35,019 nt of DNA, taken from positions 1 through 35,019 of the forward strand of contig CANMUM010000019.1 of the NCBI GenBank assembly GCA_947501025.1, in the 5' to 3' direction. Below, in pieces: positions 31,875-35,019 of the stretch. Source of the DNA: an uncultured Paracoccaceae bacterium. Lineage in GTDB: Bacteria; Pseudomonadota; Alphaproteobacteria; Rhodobacterales; Rhodobacteraceae. Positions within the stretch are counted from its first letter, which is position 1. Every line of letters starts with the position of its first letter. The notes under the pieces were generated by a model that was not told the DNA's origin, ran no database searches, and was given only the letters and a program-made list of their open reading frames with translations. The translations under genes and the position numbers were made by a program.

Positions 31875-32515
31875 TATGTTGTACTCCAAACATCGAATTC
31901 CTTACCTTTAATCGTTTCCGACCAATGCACGATAAGTGCGTTTTCTTCGTCAGTGCGGTTATCTTTACGCTCCATACGTGATTTCAAAAAAGCCGCGATT
32001 TGGGGCTTGGCTGATTTCAGCTGATCGGCTGGAAGGTCAAATTCAAGGGGCTTATCTTGAAGCGCAACGATCATCGCGCAAAGCGGTAGAGACTTGTTAC
32101 CTGCAATCGAGGCGAGTTCACTAAGGCTCACCGTCTCAGGCAAAAGCGCAGGATTGATGAAACGCGCTGGGCGCTCATATTCGGGCTTTGGGATAAGCGG
32201 AAAACCAGATTGCTCCCAACCTTCCCAAACCTGTTCAATCTCCGCACCCTCGCACCAAGACAACGCAACCGCTCCGTAAACCGTCATGCCAATCGCTTCA
32301 CAAAATCCTATCCATACTTTCTCATTAATTTTGTTTAAACTTTTTATCTGCTCGAAACTTAAGTCGTCTAATTCTACAGCTTTCTTCGCTCGACTCGGCA
32401 AATGGTGTATTCCTGCCCACAATCTAGCTTGGGTAGAGATATCTCTCCAAACGTCAACAACTGTATTCTGCCCATGTACTCGGTTTAAGCCTAAAAGATA
32501 GTTGGGAATTGCCAT
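31874..32515 (-). CDS. T6SS-associated protein of unnamed family, paralogue of 25655-26269
   Basis: 213 residues with no signal peptide. It shares CEAIGMTVYGAVALSWCEG, the RPARFINPALLPETVSLSEL block and KSAKPQIAAFLKSRM with the protein encoded at 25655-26269. It is preceded directly (0 bp) by a small membrane-protein gene and overlaps the PAAR gene as TAATG. The paralogue at the other module end supports a module-specific accessory role. Catalytic motifs were not recognised. Confidence 0.65.
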   Translation of the reverse strand: MAIPNYLLGLNRVHGQNTVVDVWRDISTQARLWAGIHHLPSRAKKAVELDDLSFEQIKSLNKINEKVWIGFCEAIGMTVYGAVALSWCEGAEIEQVWEGWEQSGFPLIPKPEYERPARFINPALLPETVSLSELASIAGNKSLPLCAMIVALQDKPLEFDLPADQLKSAKPQIAAFLKSRMERKDNRTDEENALIVHWSETIKGKEFDVWSTT

Positions 32516-32800
32516 TTAAACCATACCACCCAAAGATGCGTCAGAAGTTTGCTTCTTTATCTGAATTGTAACTGTTTCGTCACCGATTTCAGTTGAGATA
32601 CGCACCAATCGTCCCAGTAACTCCATAGGTAGTCCTAAAATTGCTGATAATACAATTGAAATGGCAATTCCACGAAGCCCGCCGATCAGACCTACTGGTA
32701 AGACCGCAAAAAAAACAAAACTAATTTGTGAAATCCTATATACAAGTTTTATATATTTAGTATGGCTTTCAAAACGTAGTTTCTTATTAGAATTCTTCAT
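32516..32800 (-). CDS. Small membrane protein in the T6SS operon, candidate immunity protein
   Basis: 94 residues with two hydrophobic segments (about 22-42, ISQISFVFFAVLPVGLIGGL, and 46-64, IAISIVLSAILGLPMELLG), then a polar tail (STEIGDETVTIQIKKQ). The family is not recognised. It follows another two-helix membrane protein and a candidate effector. Small polytopic proteins are frequent immunity factors for membrane-acting effectors, so that role is plausible but unproven. Confidence 0.55.
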   Translation of the reverse strand: MKNSNKKLRFESHTKYIKLVYRISQISFVFFAVLPVGLIGGLRGIAISIVLSAILGLPMELLGRLVRISTEIGDETVTIQIKKQTSDASLGGMV

Positions 32801-32852
32801 TTGCCATTACTCCAAAATTACGGAACTTATATCAAGAGCGAAATCCCAAAAG

Positions 32853-33032
32853 TTATTTATCTCGCAAAATACTATGAATAGCTACGGCCATACTACAGCA
32901 AACTAACCACCACACCCAAAATGCAGCTAATAATATAGCATTTAAACTATTATAACACATTGCTAGGATCATCAAACCACCCCACCCGATAATATGTTTT
33001 AGTATAGACAAAAGTTTTATTGAACGTCGCAT
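32853..33032 (-). CDS. Small membrane protein in the T6SS operon
   Basis: 59 residues from ATG 33032 (MRRSIKLLSILKHIIGWGGL), preceded by GGGA. An in-frame start at 33047 would overlap the upstream gene by 13 bp. Two predicted membrane helices (about 8-27 and 31-53, rich in Trp/Leu: LAAFWVWWLVCCSMA). It directly follows the candidate effector stop. The family is not recognised. A paired immunity role with the next small membrane protein is possible. Confidence 0.5.
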   Translation of the reverse strand: MRRSIKLLSILKHIIGWGGLMILAMCYNSLNAILLAAFWVWWLVCCSMAVAIHSILRDK

Positions 33033-33034
33033 AT

Positions 33035-33880
33035 TTATTCCCACCATGTTTCAATAATTATATTACTAATTACATCGCTAGGGTCATTCAAATCGTCAAG
33101 ATAGACCGCATAATCTTCATCGTTTAACGCATGAAGAGCAATAGCATCTCGAATATCATCCTCTTCATTTTTTATGCGTGAATAAATATCCATTAATACA
33201 AATCCCGCTCCAACCCCGATCACTCCTCCTCTCGCTGAAGTCGCAAGTAAGCCTCTACCCTTAGTTGCTGCCTCAATAACCGCACTACCGCCAGATAAAG
33301 CCCTTGTAGAAGCTTTTGCAATGCCGCTTTTAACCGAACCCGTTTTTATAGAATCAACAAGAGCCACGCCTGGTAATGCGGATACGCTTCCTAGCTTTAT
33401 CAGCCGTCCTGCGTACTCAAACACGCCTGTCACCAATCTTCTCCAGCGATACCCCTGAATAAGATCATCTATATTAGTTTCATTAATATTAGTAAGGTTG
33501 AACCACTTACTTCTGTAAACTATCATCTCAGCGCGTACGGTCATTATTCCGCCTCTTATGGTACCTGCTTCGACACCCCAGCCACTCAAATTTAATCCAT
33601 CTCTTATAGCTGCCATAGCTGAAGTATCCATTTCACTAAGAGGAAAGTATTGATTGAAGGTATCCATAAACTCTGTATCAGCCTGTTTTCGTTCCGATCC
33701 TTTAATACTTGCAGGAAGCATATATAGCATCGCAAACAAGTGCAAAGCCTGGCCATGTTTTTGTTTGGGAATTTTATCAAACGGGAGATCATATAACTGA
33801 CAAAATGCTTTAAGCATAGCAAGGCCATTGTCTTCATCATAGACAATTGGTTTTATTGTTTGTGTCGATGTATCCGTCAT
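33035..33880 (-). CDS. Unknown T6SS-operon protein, candidate membrane-active effector
   Basis: 281 residues. An N-terminal helical half (about 15-150, LAMLKAFCQLYDLPFDKIPK) is followed by a Gly/Ala/Ser-rich amphipathic or hydrophobic region at about 160-240 (LIKLGSVSALPGVALVDSIK; GGVIGVGAGFVLMDIYSRIK) and an acidic C-terminus (LDDLNDPSDVISNIIIETWW). It has no signal peptide and no recognised toxin family. The start overlaps the vgrG stop as ATGA, the usual place for a VgrG-delivered effector, and two small membrane proteins follow. A pore-forming or membrane-inserting effector is the best guess. Confidence 0.5.
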   Translation of the reverse strand: MTDTSTQTIKPIVYDEDNGLAMLKAFCQLYDLPFDKIPKQKHGQALHLFAMLYMLPASIKGSERKQADTEFMDTFNQYFPLSEMDTSAMAAIRDGLNLSGWGVEAGTIRGGIMTVRAEMIVYRSKWFNLTNINETNIDDLIQGYRWRRLVTGVFEYAGRLIKLGSVSALPGVALVDSIKTGSVKSGIAKASTRALSGGSAVIEAATKGRGLLATSARGGVIGVGAGFVLMDIYSRIKNEEDDIRDAIALHALNDEDYAVYLDDLNDPSDVISNIIIETWWE

Positions 33881-35019
33881 GAATTCATCCCTATCTTTCC
33901 TGCATTCATAGCAATTTCACCAGTAGCATTCATTGTAATGTTTGCTCCCTCAATTGTTATATTTCCGCTAGATTCCATCGTGATTTTACTTTTGCCTGAT
34001 CTTATAATAGCCTTTTGACCTACAGAAAGATCATACACCGTTTCTGTTCGATGCAAGCTCATGCCCTCAGTGGTAATAGAATGATTTCTTGTAATATGTT
34101 CGCGTTTTGATTTACCGACATTGATTTGTAAATTACGTCCAACGTTATTTATGTTATCAGTACCTGATGTTGAAATTACGTGTTGTCCCCCATGGGTTAT
34201 GTTATCGTAACCTGCGCTTTGAACTATATTCAAATCTCCTACCAAATTAATATCGCCAGGTCGTATTTGAGACAGATACGCCAATCTCAATAGGTTAGCG
34301 CTTTTTGAAACTTTATTCGCTAGATTTCCAAAACCATTCATCATTGTTGTAGCAAGGGCGGTTGGACCAGAAATTATGTTTATTCCGCCCAGGGAACTTA
34401 TTATAGTATTGCCAACCGTTTCGGTCAATCTATTGCCTTTGACCGTTGAGATAGATTGACCATCCACAACTTGTGAACGGTCGTTCTTCACCACGGTATT
34501 CATGTCTTTTTGCGCGATGATCCTGATTTCTTCTTCATTATTTTCATCCTCAAACCTGATCTCATTGAAGCCGTCTCCCTTATGGGTTTTGGATTTGATC
34601 GACATACGTGTTTTATTGGCAGGCAAAGCGTAAGGTGATTTGTTCACATCATGATATGTACGCCCGATAATAATGGGTTGGTCGATGTCACCAGAAAGAT
34701 AGGAGACGATGACCTCATGCCCAATACGCGGGATCGCGACATGCCCCCAATTTCCACCTGCCCAGTTTTGCGAGACCCTTATCCAGCAGCTTGAGTTTTC
34801 ATCTTGTGCGTCGTGGCGGTTCCATGGAAAGTGTAATTTAACACGCCCATGTTCGTCACAATAAATCTCCTCGCCTTCTGGGCCCGTGACGATCGCAATT
34901 TCGGGACCTTCGATGATTGGCTTCGCTTGTATTTGCGGTCTATATGGCAATCTCGCGGGCATGGTCGTGAAGGCCGCGCTGTAGGTCGTGGGGTTATCGC
35001 CCGCGTCCTCTTCAAGCGC
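33877..35019 (-). CDS. vgrG: VgrG spike protein, 5' end beyond the window
   Basis: The frame is open to the right edge. The visible 380 codons begin with ALEEDAGDNPTTYSAAFTTM and include the gp5 OB-fold region (GEEIYCDEHGRVKLHFPWNR; SCWIRVSQNWAGGNWGHVAI; PRIGHEVIVSYLSGDIDQP), THKGDGFNEIRFED and the beta-helix needle (SKITMESSGNITIEGANITM). The N-terminal gp27-like domains lie outside the window. VgrG trimers form the T6SS spike that carries PAAR and effectors. The stop overlaps the next gene as ATGA. It is the apparent head of the operon seen here, followed by the candidate effector. Confidence 0.92.
   Translation of the reverse strand, partial: ALEEDAGDNPTTYSAAFTTMPARLPYRPQIQAKPIIEGPEIAIVTGPEGEEIYCDEHGRVKLHFPWNRHDAQDENSSCWIRVSQNWAGGNWGHVAIPRIGHEVIVSYLSGDIDQPIIIGRTYHDVNKSPYALPANKTRMSIKSKTHKGDGFNEIRFEDENNEEEIRIIAQKDMNTVVKNDRSQVVDGQSISTVKGNRLTETVGNTIISSLGGINIISGPTALATTMMNGFGNLANKVSKSANLLRLAYLSQIRPGDINLVGDLNIVQSAGYDNITHGGQHVISTSGTDNINNVGRNLQINVGKSKREHITRNHSITTEGMSLHRTETVYDLSVGQKAIIRSGKSKITMESSGNITIEGANITMNATGEIAMNAGKIGMNS

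Noticed and set aside
1-35019. CRISPR arrays, rRNA genes, integrase-type attachment sites
   Set aside because: No regularly spaced repeats beyond the two 59-bp units, no rRNA-like sequence and no integrase gene were found.

Overview
The window looks like an accessory, rearranged part of a moderately AT-rich alphaproteobacterial genome. The assignment is inferred from several things: an IS6-family transposase with the NNRxENSH signature common in that class, an ATP-grasp/alpha-E/transglutaminase/Anbu cluster, an exported RTX lipase, and a type VI secretion (T6SS) accessory operon. No rRNA, tRNA or CRISPR array was seen. The genus cannot be named from the sequence.

Layout. 1-1523: a perfect 59-bp tandem repeat, gene debris and an internally deleted IS6-family copy. 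1547-3368: minus-strand cluster of a GntR/FCD regulator, an isochorismatase-like hydrolase and an exported RidA-family protein, with a shared 12-bp putative operator. 3525-3764: gene and IS debris. 3849-7663: a solute-binding protein translationally coupled to a hybrid histidine kinase, with no ABC permease or ATPase nearby. 7666-10291: an RTX lipase bracketed by folded-back IS6 remnants. 10300-12838: a DMT exporter with a FOXRED2-like flavoprotein. 13007-24599: an array of four full-length, directly oriented IS6 copies separating three cargo blocks: (i) a truncated HEPN-like gene plus rtcB2-prfH, (ii) ATP-grasp/alpha-E/transglutaminase/Anbu, and (iii) a DUF3461 gene. 24657-25308: a chimera of an AraC-type N-terminus and a GNAT C-terminus. 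25655-35019: a tightly overlapping minus-strand T6SS operon with two vgrG-PAAR modules, one of them led by a 5'-truncated vgrG.

The most notable observation is in the IS110/IS1111-type element at about 17053-18430. It sits inside the right terminal inverted repeat (TIR) of IS6 copy 16259-18437. The non-coding DNA downstream of its transposase gene contains two hairpin-topped loops. The first loop carries one segment matching each side of the IS6 TIR target. The second carries short segments matching the element's own two ends. This is the arrangement expected of a bridge/seek RNA, read here directly from sequence, with a guide apparently set to the terminal repeat of a resident IS family.

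Second-tier observations: the IS6 copies are mosaics, and three share a catalytic Glu-to-Lys change while one copy (23849-24544) keeps an intact D81-D138-E167 triad. The T6SS operon appears modular, with a displaced VgrG C-terminal cassette, a paralogous pair of unnamed 200-residue proteins, a gene split by one in-frame TGA, and several unrecognised candidate effectors beside membrane, lipoprotein or periplasmic candidate immunity proteins.
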